Of a stretch of 64,000 bases of DNA, positions 19,341 through 28,521 are shown in pieces. Numbering within the stretch: the stretch's first letter is position 1; each line of letters starts with the position of its first letter. Made by a program: the position numbers and the translations under genes. The notes under the pieces are model-generated. The model ran no database searches. It saw nothing but the letters and a program-made list of their open reading frames with translations, and was not told where the DNA came from. Source of the DNA: Crocinitomicaceae bacterium. Lineage in GTDB: Bacteria > Bacteroidota > Bacteroidia > Flavobacteriales_D > Crocinitomicaceae. The stretch lies in contig PAQM01000027.1 of NCBI GenBank assembly GCA_002709305.1, positions 1-64,000 of the forward strand, in the 5' to 3' direction.

Positions 19341-19390
19341 TAAATGAACCCCACCCTATCTAACTGATTAAAGCAGTTTTACAAAACAAA

Positions 19391-19412
19391 TTTTGCGCCG
19401 TTTTTTGCGCCG
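19391..19412. repeat. Tandem repeat of TTTTGCGCCG
   Basis: TTTTGCGCCG occurs at 19391-19400 and again at 19403-19412, 12 nt apart. Its G+C content stands out from the surrounding DNA. Confidence 0.7.
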
Positions 19413-19452
19413 TTTTAATCTTTTTGTGCAAACACATCAGATATAGACATGT

Positions 19453-19479
19453 GACTTTTATTTTTTAAAATAAAAAGTC
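19453..19479. repeat. AT-rich hairpin
   Basis: GACTTTT (19453-19459) and AAAAGTC (19473-19479) pair around an A/T centre that can extend the stem. There is no GC core and no T-tract on either side, so a terminator is not supported. Confidence 0.4.
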
Positions 19480-19545
19480 AAAAAAGTTTTGAAAATTGCA
19501 GTTATCAGATAAGAAACTTGAAAAAAGTCCCTGATTTTTGAAAAG

Positions 19546-19561
19546 TTTGTCGGGGTAGCAG
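19546..19561. repeat. 16-bp direct repeat, copy 2 (tRNA 3'-end-like)
   Basis: Identical to copy 1 and 221 nt from it. On the minus strand the preceding bases read GAGGTTGTAATC, so the whole reads as a degraded T-arm (loop TTGTAAT, stem half CCTGC) followed by acceptor TACCCCG and A. No D-arm or anticodon arm is present upstream, so it is not a working tRNA. Confidence 0.65.
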
Positions 19562-19608
19562 GATTACAACCTCTTTACATTTTACTTGAAAAGTCGGGGT
19601 TTTATAAT

Positions 19609-19869
19609 TTAGATTGTACTAGGCATATTAACACCTATAACTCTCTTTACCTGTGGGCAATTTTTTTTAATTGTTTCTTCAACACCAGTTTTCAGAGTCA
19701 TCGAAGACATTGAACAATCACTACAGGAACCTAATAAGCGCACTATTACTGTGCCATCATCTTGAACTTCAACAAACTCCATGTCACCACCATCTGCGTG
19801 AAAAAAAGGTCTTAATTCATCTAAAGAATCTAACACTTTTATCTCTATTTCTTTTTTATCAATTGACAT
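19609..19869 (-). CDS. NifU-like Fe-S scaffold domain protein
   Basis: An 86-residue protein made of a single NifU C-terminal (Nfu) domain, which carries Fe-S clusters for delivery to apoproteins. The conserved CSDC (CxxC) motif lies at about residues 54-57 in GSCSDCSMSSMTL. The start is taken at the ATG at 19869, which overlaps the mrp stop by 11 nt; a start 39 nt upstream would lie in mrp and is rejected. It pairs with Mrp upstream, as expected for Fe-S assembly. Family length is about 70-100 residues. Confidence 0.88.
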   Translation of the reverse strand: MSIDKKEIEIKVLDSLDELRPFFHADGGDMEFVEVQDDGTVIVRLLGSCSDCSMSSMTLKTGVEETIKKNCPQVKRVIGVNMPSTI

Positions 19870-20944
19870 TCTTCTTGTTTTTTTCTTTTGACAAGTCAAT
19901 TTGTTCAACTAAATTAACAACTAATTTATCAAAAAGATTAGAAATCATTGTTTTTTCTTGGAATACCGCAGGCCTACCAACATCTGCTGATTCTCTAACA
20001 CTTTGTATAAGTGGTATGTGGCCAAGAAATGGAACTCCCATTCCCAAAGCTAAGTTTTTAGCTCCATCACGCCCAAAAATATAATATTTGTTTTCTGGCA
20101 ATTCTTCTGGTGTAAACCAGGACATGTTTTCCATCAAACCAATTACTGGAATATTTATCGAATCTAAATTAAACATGTTTATTGCCCTTCTAGCATCAGC
20201 TAAAGCAACTTCTTGTGGTGTACTAACAATAATGGCTCCATCTAATGGAACTGTTTGTACTAAAGATAAATGGATATCACCAGTACCTGGAGGTAAATCA
20301 ATTAATAAATAATCTAATTCACCCCAATAAGCGTCTGTAAACATTTGAGTTAAAGCTTTTGAAGCCATTGGTCCTCTCCAAACAACAGCGCTATCTTGTT
20401 CAGTAAAAAACCCTATTGATAATATTTTAATACCATAACTTAAAACAGGATTAATTTTAGGCACCCCGTCAATATCAATCATATCTGGTTTTTTATCAAA
20501 TACATCAAGCATTGTAGGAATAGAAGGTCCATATATATCTGCATCAACTATACCAACACGATGCCCTAACTTTGTTAATCCAGCTGCAATATTAACTGTA
20601 GCTGTAGATTTACCAACTCCACCTTTTCCAGAGGCAATTGCAATAATATTCTTTACTTCAGGGAGAATTTTACGAAATGTTGATTTAGATTCAGATGACA
20701 TACCTGCAACCTCAAGATCAACAATTAAATTTTCACTAAATTCTCTTTTTAAATTAAAATTAATTGCCTCTGACATCCTTTTACGTGCATGCATTGCAGG
20801 ATTTGAAATCAATACTCTTAATTTAACCTTACCATCAATAATTTCAAGTGTGTCTATTAAGTTAGCAGAGACTATATCTTTCTTTAAATCTGGCTCAATA
20901 ATTAAACCTAATACTTTTAAAATTTCATCTCGATTTAATACCAT
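19859..20944 (-). CDS. Mrp/ApbC-type Fe-S carrier ATPase
   Basis: A 361-residue cytoplasmic P-loop ATPase that binds and transfers Fe-S clusters. Residues 1-80 form the DUF59 (MIP18-like) domain. The ATPase follows, with ASGKGGVGKST (near 105, deviant Walker A), VDADIYGPS and LLIDLPPGTGD (switch). The C-terminal half lacks the CxxC cluster site seen in some family members, which in Bacteroidota may be supplied by the partner NifU domain just downstream. That gene overlaps by 11 nt, supporting joint work in Fe-S biogenesis. Confidence 0.92.
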   Translation of the reverse strand: MVLNRDEILKVLGLIIEPDLKKDIVSANLIDTLEIIDGKVKLRVLISNPAMHARKRMSEAINFNLKREFSENLIVDLEVAGMSSESKSTFRKILPEVKNIIAIASGKGGVGKSTATVNIAAGLTKLGHRVGIVDADIYGPSIPTMLDVFDKKPDMIDIDGVPKINPVLSYGIKILSIGFFTEQDSAVVWRGPMASKALTQMFTDAYWGELDYLLIDLPPGTGDIHLSLVQTVPLDGAIIVSTPQEVALADARRAINMFNLDSINIPVIGLMENMSWFTPEELPENKYYIFGRDGAKNLALGMGVPFLGHIPLIQSVRESADVGRPAVFQEKTMISNLFDKLVVNLVEQIDLSKEKNKKNVN

Positions 20945-20972
20945 CCAACATTTTTAATTTAAAAATAGGGCG

Positions 20973-21566
20973 TTAAATTGAATTAATAGATTTTACTGAT
21001 TTAGCAATTAATTCAACAATAATTTTTTCATTCCCATCCTGACGAGATCTAAACTCATATGTAATACCATTTATTACTTTGGAAGCATATATATGATAAG
21101 ATTTATGCTCAACACCTACATTTGGAGAAGCTTTATCAATTCCTTTTACAAGTAATGTTCTTTCATATAAAATTAAATCCGGTTCATCTATTAGATAGTT
21201 TACTTGAAAAAAGGTTTGTTCTGAAAGTTCTTGTTTTTTTACTTCAATCAAATCATCAATATATCCATAATCTTCTATAAGCAGCTCAAAATTGGCGCCG
21301 ATCTGAATAGACCATTTAATATCACCTTTAATATGACTTATAATAGGTTTAGTTGATGCACCAATATTAGCTGTTTCATCTGGCAAAGAGATAAAGGCAG
21401 GAATATCATAATCTTCTAAACTTAATTCTTGAAATTGATAATAATCATTAGCTATGTTTTCATTCTCTGAAATCTGAGTAGATTGATCATTATTACATGA
21501 ATTAAATATTAGGTATAAGATAACATAAAAAATAAAAGATATTTTATTTAAAATTTTTCTAAACAT
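20973..21566 (-). CDS. Hypothetical lipoprotein
   Basis: A 197-residue protein with a lipoprotein signal peptide (hydrophobic run ending LIFNSC, Cys24 the likely lipid site). The mature part is acidic at first (STQISENENIAND) and then forms a predicted beta-sandwich-like domain with LPDETANIGASTKPIISHI, in which a short patch WSIQIGANFELLIEDYG recurs in unannotated Bacteroidota proteins. No function is recognised. It lies 28 nt upstream of mrp, and may share the transcript. Confidence 0.75.
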   Translation of the reverse strand: MFRKILNKISFIFYVILYLIFNSCNNDQSTQISENENIANDYYQFQELSLEDYDIPAFISLPDETANIGASTKPIISHIKGDIKWSIQIGANFELLIEDYGYIDDLIEVKKQELSEQTFFQVNYLIDEPDLILYERTLLVKGIDKASPNVGVEHKSYHIYASKVINGITYEFRSRQDGNEKIIVELIAKSVKSINSI

Positions 21567-21638
21567 AATATAATCCTAAAATATACTTTCTAATAAAGAG
21601 TTTAACAAATATACAAAATGAAGATATACAGACATAAT

Positions 21639-22841
21639 TCAATACTCTGAGGCTATTAATTTTGCAAGATTAATATAATCGAATAAATCAGGGGAATGAC
21701 CCAATTTAAGGCTTATTTCGTCAAAATCATTATTAGAAACTCTTATTCTCTTCTTTGATTTTGCGCCTAGTCTAACAATAACAATGTTTTCTTTAGGAAT
21801 AGTAATAATATATTGACCACGCATACCGCGACAATAATTAACTTTTCCTTTAGGGTCCAAATATGTCCAAATGTGTAATCCATATCGATAATTTGATGTC
21901 CCGTCTAATGTAATTAGATTCTGAGGTGAAACCATTTCATTATAGTACCATTCAGGAATAATTTGCTCATTATTATATACTCCTTTATTTAATAATAATA
22001 GGCCTAACTTAGCGTAATCTCTGGCAGTTGCATAGATACAACAAAATGCTTTTTCATCTCCGTCCTCTTTATCTAGACTCCAAAAAAGATCATGCTCTAA
22101 ACCTATTTTTCTCCAAATCTTCTCCTCTGCATATTTAGTCAAATCTTTCCCTGTAGCTGATTCAATAACATAAGCTAACAATTGTGTATTGCCACTTTGA
22201 TAGCGAAACATTTTACCGGGAATATTCTTAATTTTTTTACGCATTATTAACCCCCTCAAATCACTCCCATAATAAGATTCAGCATTATCTGAAAATGGAT
22301 TTTTACCGCTTTCATCCCAATCTAATCCAGATGACATACTCAAAAGATGTCTTAGTGTTAAATTAGAATTAAGGCTATTACTAAACTCTGAAAAGTACAT
22401 TGATACAGGATCATCTATGCTGTTTATATATCCTTCTTTTATTGCTACACCGACTAGAATAGAGACCAATGTCTTTGCAACTGAAAATGAATTTGAGACA
22501 GTATCTTTATTATGCTCTCCCCAATATCTTTCATAAATCATTGTGTCAGATTTAAAAACTAAAAAAGCTTTCGTATCTAGCTCTTCAAAAATAGAATCAT
22601 ATTTCAATGGTAGAATAAAATCATTCTGTCTTATTGCTTTTACGCTCTTTTTAGTTGAGGATATTTTTGAATACGGGAATAACCTTAGATCATAGATGCT
22701 TGGGCCTGTTTTTCCTACTAAATATGTGTTTGTAATACCTTTATAAAGGTAAAACCTACCTGATAAAACAATAAACAGATTTAATGTTATTAATAACACC
22801 AACAAAAGAGAAAAAATAACCTTAATGGTCTTAAAAAACAT
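21639..22841 (-). CDS. Membrane-anchored serine hydrolase (beta-lactamase/class C-like)
   Basis: A 400-residue protein with one N-terminal membrane segment (about 7-28) and a periplasmic penicillin-binding-protein-like hydrolase domain. SVAKTL (SxxK; Ser and Lys near 120) supplies the nucleophile and general base, and YQSGN (YxN) lies near 215. It is likely a carboxypeptidase or esterase acting in the envelope rather than a true beta-lactamase, since this family includes many such proteins. It starts directly after the lipB stop (TAAATG), so they are probably co-transcribed. Confidence 0.85.
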   Translation of the reverse strand: MFFKTIKVIFSLLLVLLITLNLFIVLSGRFYLYKGITNTYLVGKTGPSIYDLRLFPYSKISSTKKSVKAIRQNDFILPLKYDSIFEELDTKAFLVFKSDTMIYERYWGEHNKDTVSNSFSVAKTLVSILVGVAIKEGYINSIDDPVSMYFSEFSNSLNSNLTLRHLLSMSSGLDWDESGKNPFSDNAESYYGSDLRGLIMRKKIKNIPGKMFRYQSGNTQLLAYVIESATGKDLTKYAEEKIWRKIGLEHDLFWSLDKEDGDEKAFCCIYATARDYAKLGLLLLNKGVYNNEQIIPEWYYNEMVSPQNLITLDGTSNYRYGLHIWTYLDPKGKVNYCRGMRGQYIITIPKENIVIVRLGAKSKKRIRVSNNDFDEISLKLGHSPDLFDYINLAKLIASEY

Positions 22842-23543
22842 TTAAATTATATATGAAAAATCAAATTGTGTTGAAAGCTTTTCTTTTAAAATATTTGAGA
22901 CTTCACCCATATCTATTTTACAGCCCAATTCCTTCTCCATTGAAGTTACAGCTTTATCTTGAATACCACAAGGGATAATGTTAGAAAAGTAAGAAAGATC
23001 AGAGTTAATATTAAACCCAATTCCATGCATTGTTACCCATCTAGAAGTTTTAACGCCAATAGCACAAATTTTTCGAGGGCTTGTTTTTCCAACATCTATC
23101 CACACACCAGTTAGGCCATCTAGACGAGTTGATTTGATACCATATTCCAGAAGAGTATTAATTACACTTTCTTCTAAATATCGAAGAAATTTATGGATGT
23201 CTGAAAAAAAATAATCTAAATCAAAAATTGGGTAAACAACTAATTGACCAGGCCCATGGTATGTAATATCTCCACCACGATTTATTTCATAATATTTAAC
23301 ATTCTTTTCCTTTAAATTATCTTCATCTAATAAAAGATTTTTTTTATCGCCACTCTTCCCTAAAGTATATACATGAGGATGTTCACAAAATATAATATGA
23401 TTCTCTGATGGAGATAGTTTTTCTCCGTTACGGATTCTTATTTTTCTATCAACAGTAGACCTGAATATTTTTTCTTGATAATCCCAAGCATCTTTATAAT
23501 CAATCAATCCTAAATTTTCATATCTAACTGTTGGCTTACTCAT
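22842..23543 (-). CDS. lipB: Octanoyltransferase LipB
   Basis: A 233-residue cytoplasmic enzyme that moves octanoyl from acyl carrier protein to the lipoyl domain of target proteins. Motifs are RGGDITYHGPGQLV (substrate-binding), CAIGVKTSRWVTMHG (catalytic Lys) and IPCGIQDKAVTS (catalytic Cys). All active-site residues are in place. lipA is not in this window. The gene ends directly before the serine hydrolase gene. Confidence 0.95.
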   Translation of the reverse strand: MSKPTVRYENLGLIDYKDAWDYQEKIFRSTVDRKIRIRNGEKLSPSENHIIFCEHPHVYTLGKSGDKKNLLLDEDNLKEKNVKYYEINRGGDITYHGPGQLVVYPIFDLDYFFSDIHKFLRYLEESVINTLLEYGIKSTRLDGLTGVWIDVGKTSPRKICAIGVKTSRWVTMHGIGFNINSDLSYFSNIIPCGIQDKAVTSMEKELGCKIDMGEVSNILKEKLSTQFDFSYII

Positions 23544-23689
23544 TTAAAAAACTAAAATATAATTCACTATTATAAAATTAGAAAACTTGCTAAAAAATTA
23601 ATGGATATATTCTTAAAATAAAACTTAAAAAAATAATCTTGTTTAATTTCATAATTCTTGATTAATCATAATTTTACAAGAAAAAGAAT

Positions 23690-24199
23690 ATGAAGACAAA
23701 AAAAGCAAAAGATACATTATCAATAACAACAAAAGTTGTTCTCCCAAATGACACAAATACATTAGGGAATCTATTTGGAGGAGAATTACTGGCATGGATG
23801 GATGTTATTGCTAGTGTTTCCGCTCATAGACATTGTAAACGTGTTGTTGTAACTGCTTCTGTGAACAACGTGTCTTTTAAACAACCTATCAAAGAAGCCT
23901 CTATAGTTACTTTAGAAGCAAAAGTGTCTAGAGCATTTACATCTTCTATGGAAGTTTTTGTTGATGTTTATGTTGAAGATCATGTTACAGGTGAACGAAT
24001 AAAATGTAATGAAGCAATTTATACATTTGTTGCAGTAGATCAAAATGGAGGTCCTATTGAAGTGCCCAAATTAATTCCAGAAAGTGATATGGAGAAGGTT
24101 CGTTTTGAAGGTGCTTTAAGAAGAAAACAATTAAGCTTAATCCTTGCAGGTAAAATGAATCCTAAAGAGGCCACTGAATTAAAAAAACTTTTTTCTTAG
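23690..24199 (+). CDS. Acyl-CoA thioesterase (hotdog fold)
   Basis: A 169-residue hotdog-domain protein related to YciA/BACH thioesterases, with LGNLFGGELLAWMD (conserved Gly and the Asp-containing helix start) and SFKQPIKEASIVTLEAKV. The conserved Asp in WMD is the probable catalytic residue. It hydrolyses acyl-CoA to free acid and CoA. No signal peptide. TGATTAATCA, a 10-bp palindrome, lies at 23659-23668 next to TAATTTTA (23669-23676), a near-consensus -7 element. Confidence 0.87.
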   Translation: MKTKKAKDTLSITTKVVLPNDTNTLGNLFGGELLAWMDVIASVSAHRHCKRVVVTASVNNVSFKQPIKEASIVTLEAKVSRAFTSSMEVFVDVYVEDHVTGERIKCNEAIYTFVAVDQNGGPIEVPKLIPESDMEKVRFEGALRRKQLSLILAGKMNPKEATELKKLFS

Positions 24200-24222
24200 A
24201 ATAAAATAAAAATATTCCTATA

Positions 24223-25179
24223 TCAGACACCTAGCTTAATTACAGATTCATAAATATCTTCAATAGAAATTGTCTTGATGCAACCGTCAGGTTGAAAACG
24301 ACAATATTTACCGTGCTTAGAACATGGATACTTCGAATTTTCTGATAAAATCATTCTAGAATTTCTTTCGTCAATAAGTGGGGTGAAACCAATTATAGGC
24401 TTAGTACACCCCCAAAATGATATAATCTTTTTATTATATGCAGCTGCAATATGCATAAGACCAGTATCATTAGTTAAAACAAGGTTGCTTTCTTTAAGTA
24501 AATATGCAGCCTGACTAATAGATAAATGACCACAGAAATTTACAACATTATTGTTTTTTATTGATTTCATAATAGATAGAGCTAACTCTTTATCATTTAC
24601 TCCGCCAATAATTACAACTCTATTAATCAACCTGTTGCACACTTCTGCTATTTGTTGACTAGATAATTTTTTTTTATTAAAACTAGCTCCAATATTCCAA
24701 ACTATAAATGGTTTTGAAACATCATAATCTATATGTGTATTAGAAGGGATATCAAAATCAAGACCTTCTTTATCATTATAAACTCCTAATGATTCAACGC
24801 ACTTAAAATATCTATCCAGAACATGATTCTTTAACAAATCAATACGAAGGTAAATTAAAAGAAATTTATGCCAATTAGCCTTTTGTACAGTATATGTCTT
24901 AGAATTTATAAGCTTCCTTATGATAAAGGATTTAAAATTGTTTTGTAAGTCAATTACAAAATCAAATTTTTCACTCTTCAAGTCGGATAAAATTTGTTTA
25001 TACTTTTGATCTATAACATGTATTTTATCAATGTAGGAGTTGTTTTCTATTACTTCTTTATATTGTCTTTTAATTAAATAATGTACAATACATTTTTTTT
25101 GTTTTTTTAAACATCTTAAAATAGGAGATGTCAACACAACATCACCTATGGAACTAAAACGAATAATTAAAATTTTCAC
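24223..25179 (-). CDS. Glycosyltransferase family 9 (heptosyltransferase-like)
   Basis: A 318-residue GT9 protein that should transfer a heptose or related sugar to the LPS core. N-terminal MKILIIRFSSIGDVVLTSPI is characteristic; the sugar-nucleotide-binding region includes WNIGASFNKKKLS and VLTNDTGLMHIAAA, the conserved D-T-G-x-M-H. The start is GTG at 25179, one nt after the stop of the upstream gene. The C-terminal region has a Cys-rich segment (PCSKHGKYCRFQPDGC). It lies after the sulfatase-fold gene, suggesting a shared envelope role. Confidence 0.88.
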   Translation of the reverse strand: MKILIIRFSSIGDVVLTSPILRCLKKQKKCIVHYLIKRQYKEVIENNSYIDKIHVIDQKYKQILSDLKSEKFDFVIDLQNNFKSFIIRKLINSKTYTVQKANWHKFLLIYLRIDLLKNHVLDRYFKCVESLGVYNDKEGLDFDIPSNTHIDYDVSKPFIVWNIGASFNKKKLSSQQIAEVCNRLINRVVIIGGVNDKELALSIMKSIKNNNVVNFCGHLSISQAAYLLKESNLVLTNDTGLMHIAAAYNKKIISFWGCTKPIIGFTPLIDERNSRMILSENSKYPCSKHGKYCRFQPDGCIKTISIEDIYESVIKLGV

Positions 25180-25180
25180 A

Positions 25181-27055
25181 CTATAATTCTTTATAATATT
25201 GATAAATTTTATGTAAAAATGCTTTCCCCTTATTTATTTCTTCTTCTTCTTTTTCCTTCGGAAAAGTACTATTAATTATTTTTTGACTTTGTAAAGAATA
25301 AATCATAGAACCCTTTTCGGTTACCCATCCATAACCTCCAATAACTGTATGGAAAGCAAATTGAGAAACATTTGGGTTTAATAAATCTTTACTCCAAGTA
25401 TAAAAAGTGTTTTCATCATCTATTTGATTCATTAAGGTTCTAGCAATGTCCAATTGAGAGCCTATCTTATTTATTTTTTTTCCACGAAATTCTTCTTTGA
25501 GGGGTTTGCCCCAAAAAAGCAATGGGATTCTATAAAATCCTGTCTCATGAGGGCTTTGAACATTAGGGGATGCATGTCCGTGATCTGCAACAAATATAAA
25601 TACCGTATTATCATACCAAGATTTTTCCTTACACTTTTTCATAAAGTCTCCAATGCATCGATCAGCATATATTAATGAATTCATAAAATTACTTTCAATA
25701 CCCTTCCAGTTAAAATTTTCATCTTTTGGGTGATCATATGGTGAATGTGTACTACCAGTAAATGCACATTGAAAAAATGGTTCGATTGATTGATTTATTC
25801 GATCAAAAAATAAATTATATAAAGATTCATCATAATAATTTAACTTTCCTCTATCTAGTTGAGAAGGAAAACTTCTTTCATCTATTACGTCTTCAAATCC
25901 ATGATCTAAAAAATAACCCTCAATATTACCATACTTTAAATCTCCACTAAATATATATCCTGAAGAGTATCCTAATTTTTGAAAATCTTGATTTAATGCC
26001 CGTAATTTACGATGTTTTTCTGGTTGTGAAGAAAAAGAAATTTGAGGAATAGAGGGTACACCACTAAAAATACTCATATTACCTATCTCAGAAGTACTAC
26101 CTGTTGAATATATATTAGTAAACAAAAGTCCTTCTTCTGAAAGTAAATCAAAATTGGAAGTAGCTCCTTTAGTTTCACTTAGACACCCTACTGCTTCTGC
26201 TGCCCAACTTTCTAAAATAACTAAGACTATATTGGGATATTTTACTGTGAAAATTTTTGAATCATAATCACGGCTATAATTATAAAGCTTTTCTACAATA
26301 GAGTTTGCGAAATTAGGATCAACTACTGGTATTAAATTATCAATTTCACTTCTATTATAAATTAAATAACTATTTGCAAAATAATAGGTTGAATTAGTAC
26401 ATAAATCATTAATAATATGATTTTTAGAAAAAGAAGATGAATTTATATTTATTGGTATTTGTTGAGTTCCACCTCTTGCTAATAAAAAGGAAAATGCACC
26501 TAAAAAAATAAAAGAAAGAACTCCTTTAAAAACTCTAAAAAATATTTTTTGAGATATTATAATATCGTTTCTTTTAAAGAAGAAAAAAATTATTTTCCAT
26601 GAAAAAAGCATTTGAAGGAATGTATAAAAAAAGAAAAAGAAAGTCATTAAATAATCTGCCGTTCTAAATACTTCATTAGGATTAGATAAATGAATAAAAA
26701 CTCTTGGAGTTAACTTATGATTCCATTCGATATATGCATTAATTTCCCCAGCTTGAATGAAAGAAGAAATTAATACTTCAATAAATATTAAACAAATAAA
26801 TATCCTATATGTTACCTTCGATGGATAAACAATATAAACAAGTATAAGAAACAATGGAAATATTGTTAAGAATGAAGCTGTAGATAAATCTAGTGGAATT
26901 GAATATATAAATGATAAAAACCAATCCGAATAATGAAAATCATGAAATTTTTCCCAATTGTGAATTGAAAATAAAACTCGTTGAAAATCAAATAATAGAA
27001 CCCAAAATAAAATTAACTTCAAAAAATAAAATACCAGTTCTCTTATTATTTTCAT
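25181..27055 (-). CDS. Membrane sulfatase-fold (LTA synthase/MdoB-like) transferase
   Basis: A 624-residue protein with five or so N-terminal membrane segments (about 9-200) and a periplasmic alkaline-phosphatase-superfamily domain. The nucleophile Thr is expected in YSTGSTSEIGNMS and other metal ligands in ADHGHASPN (DHGH) and the VLVILES-like IVLVILESWAAE. Relatives transfer phosphoglycerol or phosphoethanolamine to glycans or lipids. In a Gram-negative envelope this suggests modification of LPS or a surface glycolipid. It leads into the GT9 gene with 1 nt between. Confidence 0.85.
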   Translation of the reverse strand: MKIIRELVFYFLKLILFWVLLFDFQRVLFSIHNWEKFHDFHYSDWFLSFIYSIPLDLSTASFLTIFPLFLILVYIVYPSKVTYRIFICLIFIEVLISSFIQAGEINAYIEWNHKLTPRVFIHLSNPNEVFRTADYLMTFFFFFYTFLQMLFSWKIIFFFFKRNDIIISQKIFFRVFKGVLSFIFLGAFSFLLARGGTQQIPININSSSFSKNHIINDLCTNSTYYFANSYLIYNRSEIDNLIPVVDPNFANSIVEKLYNYSRDYDSKIFTVKYPNIVLVILESWAAEAVGCLSETKGATSNFDLLSEEGLLFTNIYSTGSTSEIGNMSIFSGVPSIPQISFSSQPEKHRKLRALNQDFQKLGYSSGYIFSGDLKYGNIEGYFLDHGFEDVIDERSFPSQLDRGKLNYYDESLYNLFFDRINQSIEPFFQCAFTGSTHSPYDHPKDENFNWKGIESNFMNSLIYADRCIGDFMKKCKEKSWYDNTVFIFVADHGHASPNVQSPHETGFYRIPLLFWGKPLKEEFRGKKINKIGSQLDIARTLMNQIDDENTFYTWSKDLLNPNVSQFAFHTVIGGYGWVTEKGSMIYSLQSQKIINSTFPKEKEEEEINKGKAFLHKIYQYYKEL

Positions 27056-27140
27056 TGGTCAAAGTGATATGATAGTATCAATTATATATCAAGAAAGAGC
27101 TCCAAAAATTAACGCTCTTATAGAAATTCATCAATTAGCT

Positions 27141-28475
27141 TTAAAATTCAAATGTATCCATAAAGCTTGTCGTGAAATCTCCTAAATTAAACTTTTCATC
27201 TTGCATTAACTTTTGATGAAAAGGAATTGTAGTTTTAATACCCTCTATAATATACTCATCCAAAGCTCTTTTCATTTTTAATATTGCTTCTTCTCTTGTT
27301 TGAGCTACAACAATTAATTTTGAAATCATTGAATCATAATTTGGAGGAATCACATAACCCGAATAAACATGAGAATCAATACGTATACCATGTCCTCCTG
27401 GATCATGATAACTTGTGATTTTACCTGGAGATGGTCTAAAGTTTGAGTATGGATCCTCAGCGTTAATTCTACATTGAATAGCATGTAATGCTGGATAATG
27501 GTTCTGACCAGATAGTTTTTCACCAGCAGCTAATTTTATCTGTTCCTTTATCAAGTCAAAGTTAATGACCTCCTCGGTAATTGTATGTTCCACTTGAATT
27601 CTAGTATTCATTTCCATAAAATAAAATTCTCGATGTTTATCTACCAAGAATTCAACTGTTCCTACGCCTTCATAATTAACCGCTTTAGTAGCCTCAATTG
27701 CAGCTAAACCCATTCTTTCTCTTAAATCATCTGTCATGAAAGGTGATGGTGTCTCTTCAACTAATTTTTGATGACGACGTTGAATTGAACAATCCCTTTC
27801 AGATAAATGACAAGCATTACCATACTGATCTCCTGCAATTTGAATTTCAATATGCCTAGGCTCCTCAATAAACTTCTCCATGTAAAGTCCATTATTACCA
27901 AAAGCTGCGGCAGATTCAGCACGAGTACTATCCCATGCTGACTCCATATCTTCCTCTTTCCAAACTACACGCATTCCTTTCCCTCCTCCACCTGCAGTTG
28001 CTTTTAAAATAATTGGATATTTAATTTTTTTTGCAACAGATTTAGCTTCCTTCAAATCTTTAAGAATACCATCTGAACCGGGAATACAAGGCACCCCTGC
28101 TGCAATCATTGTAGCCTTAGCACTAGCCTTATCTCCCATACCAGCAATTTGTTCAGGAGTTGCACCAATAAATTTAATATCATGTTCCTGACAAACTTTA
28201 GAGAATTTTTCATTCTCAGAAAGAAATCCATATCCAGGGTGAATAGCATCTGCATTAGTTATTTCAGCAGCTGCAATAATATTAGGAATTGATAAATAAG
28301 AGTTGGTACTAATTGCTGGACCAATACATACTGCTTCATCAGCAAATCGAACAGGAAGACTATCTTTATCAGCAGTAGAATAAACTGCTACTGTCTTAAT
28401 TCCCATTTCTTTGCACGTACGTATAACTCTCAAAGCAATTTCACCTCTGTTAGCAATTAATATTTTTTTAAACAT
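27141..28475 (-). CDS. accC: Acetyl-CoA carboxylase, biotin carboxylase subunit
   Basis: A 444-residue ATP-grasp enzyme that carboxylates biotin on AccB, the first half-reaction of malonyl-CoA synthesis. It shows the N-terminal [19 protein letters not shown], the glycine-rich ATP loop [24 protein letters not shown] and the C-terminal domain [14 protein letters not shown]. An in-frame TTG 6 nt upstream was rejected in favour of the ATG at 28475. Last gene of a run with accB and fabH; typical length. Confidence 0.96.
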   Translation of the reverse strand: MFKKILIANRGEIALRVIRTCKEMGIKTVAVYSTADKDSLPVRFADEAVCIGPAISTNSYLSIPNIIAAAEITNADAIHPGYGFLSENEKFSKVCQEHDIKFIGATPEQIAGMGDKASAKATMIAAGVPCIPGSDGILKDLKEAKSVAKKIKYPIILKATAGGGGKGMRVVWKEEDMESAWDSTRAESAAAFGNNGLYMEKFIEEPRHIEIQIAGDQYGNACHLSERDCSIQRRHQKLVEETPSPFMTDDLRERMGLAAIEATKAVNYEGVGTVEFLVDKHREFYFMEMNTRIQVEHTITEEVINFDLIKEQIKLAAGEKLSGQNHYPALHAIQCRINAEDPYSNFRPSPGKITSYHDPGGHGIRIDSHVYSGYVIPPNYDSMISKLIVVAQTREEAILKMKRALDEYIIEGIKTTIPFHQKLMQDEKFNLGDFTTSFMDTFEF

Positions 28476-28521
28476 AAACAAATGTTTTATAGAAAGTCAA
28501 GTTATCTTTGTTACCTAATTT

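Larger units (their letters stand above)
19304..19608. other. Intergenic region with tRNA-end-like repeats, no gene seen
   Basis: This 305-nt gap between sod and nifU holds no credible ORF. It contains a 16-bp perfect direct repeat (19325-19340 and 19546-19561), a third partial copy (GTCGGGGT at 19593-19600), a tandem GCGCCG repeat (19391-19412) and an AT-rich hairpin (19453-19479). The repeats carry sequence that on the minus strand resembles the T-arm and acceptor end of a tRNA. It may be the scar of an excised element or a decayed tRNA. Confidence 0.75.

Noticed and set aside
19453-19479. Rho-independent terminator
   Set aside because: The hairpin is nearly all A/T, and no T-tract follows on either strand.
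19304-19608. A complete tRNA gene or CRISPR array in the sod-nifU gap
   Set aside because: Only a tRNA 3'-end-like part is present with no D- or anticodon arm; the repeat occurs only twice with 221 nt between, unlike a CRISPR array.
21639-22841. Antibiotic-resistance beta-lactamase
   Set aside because: SxxK and YxN are shared by many peptidases and esterases; the membrane anchor and lack of resistance context argue against a true beta-lactamase.
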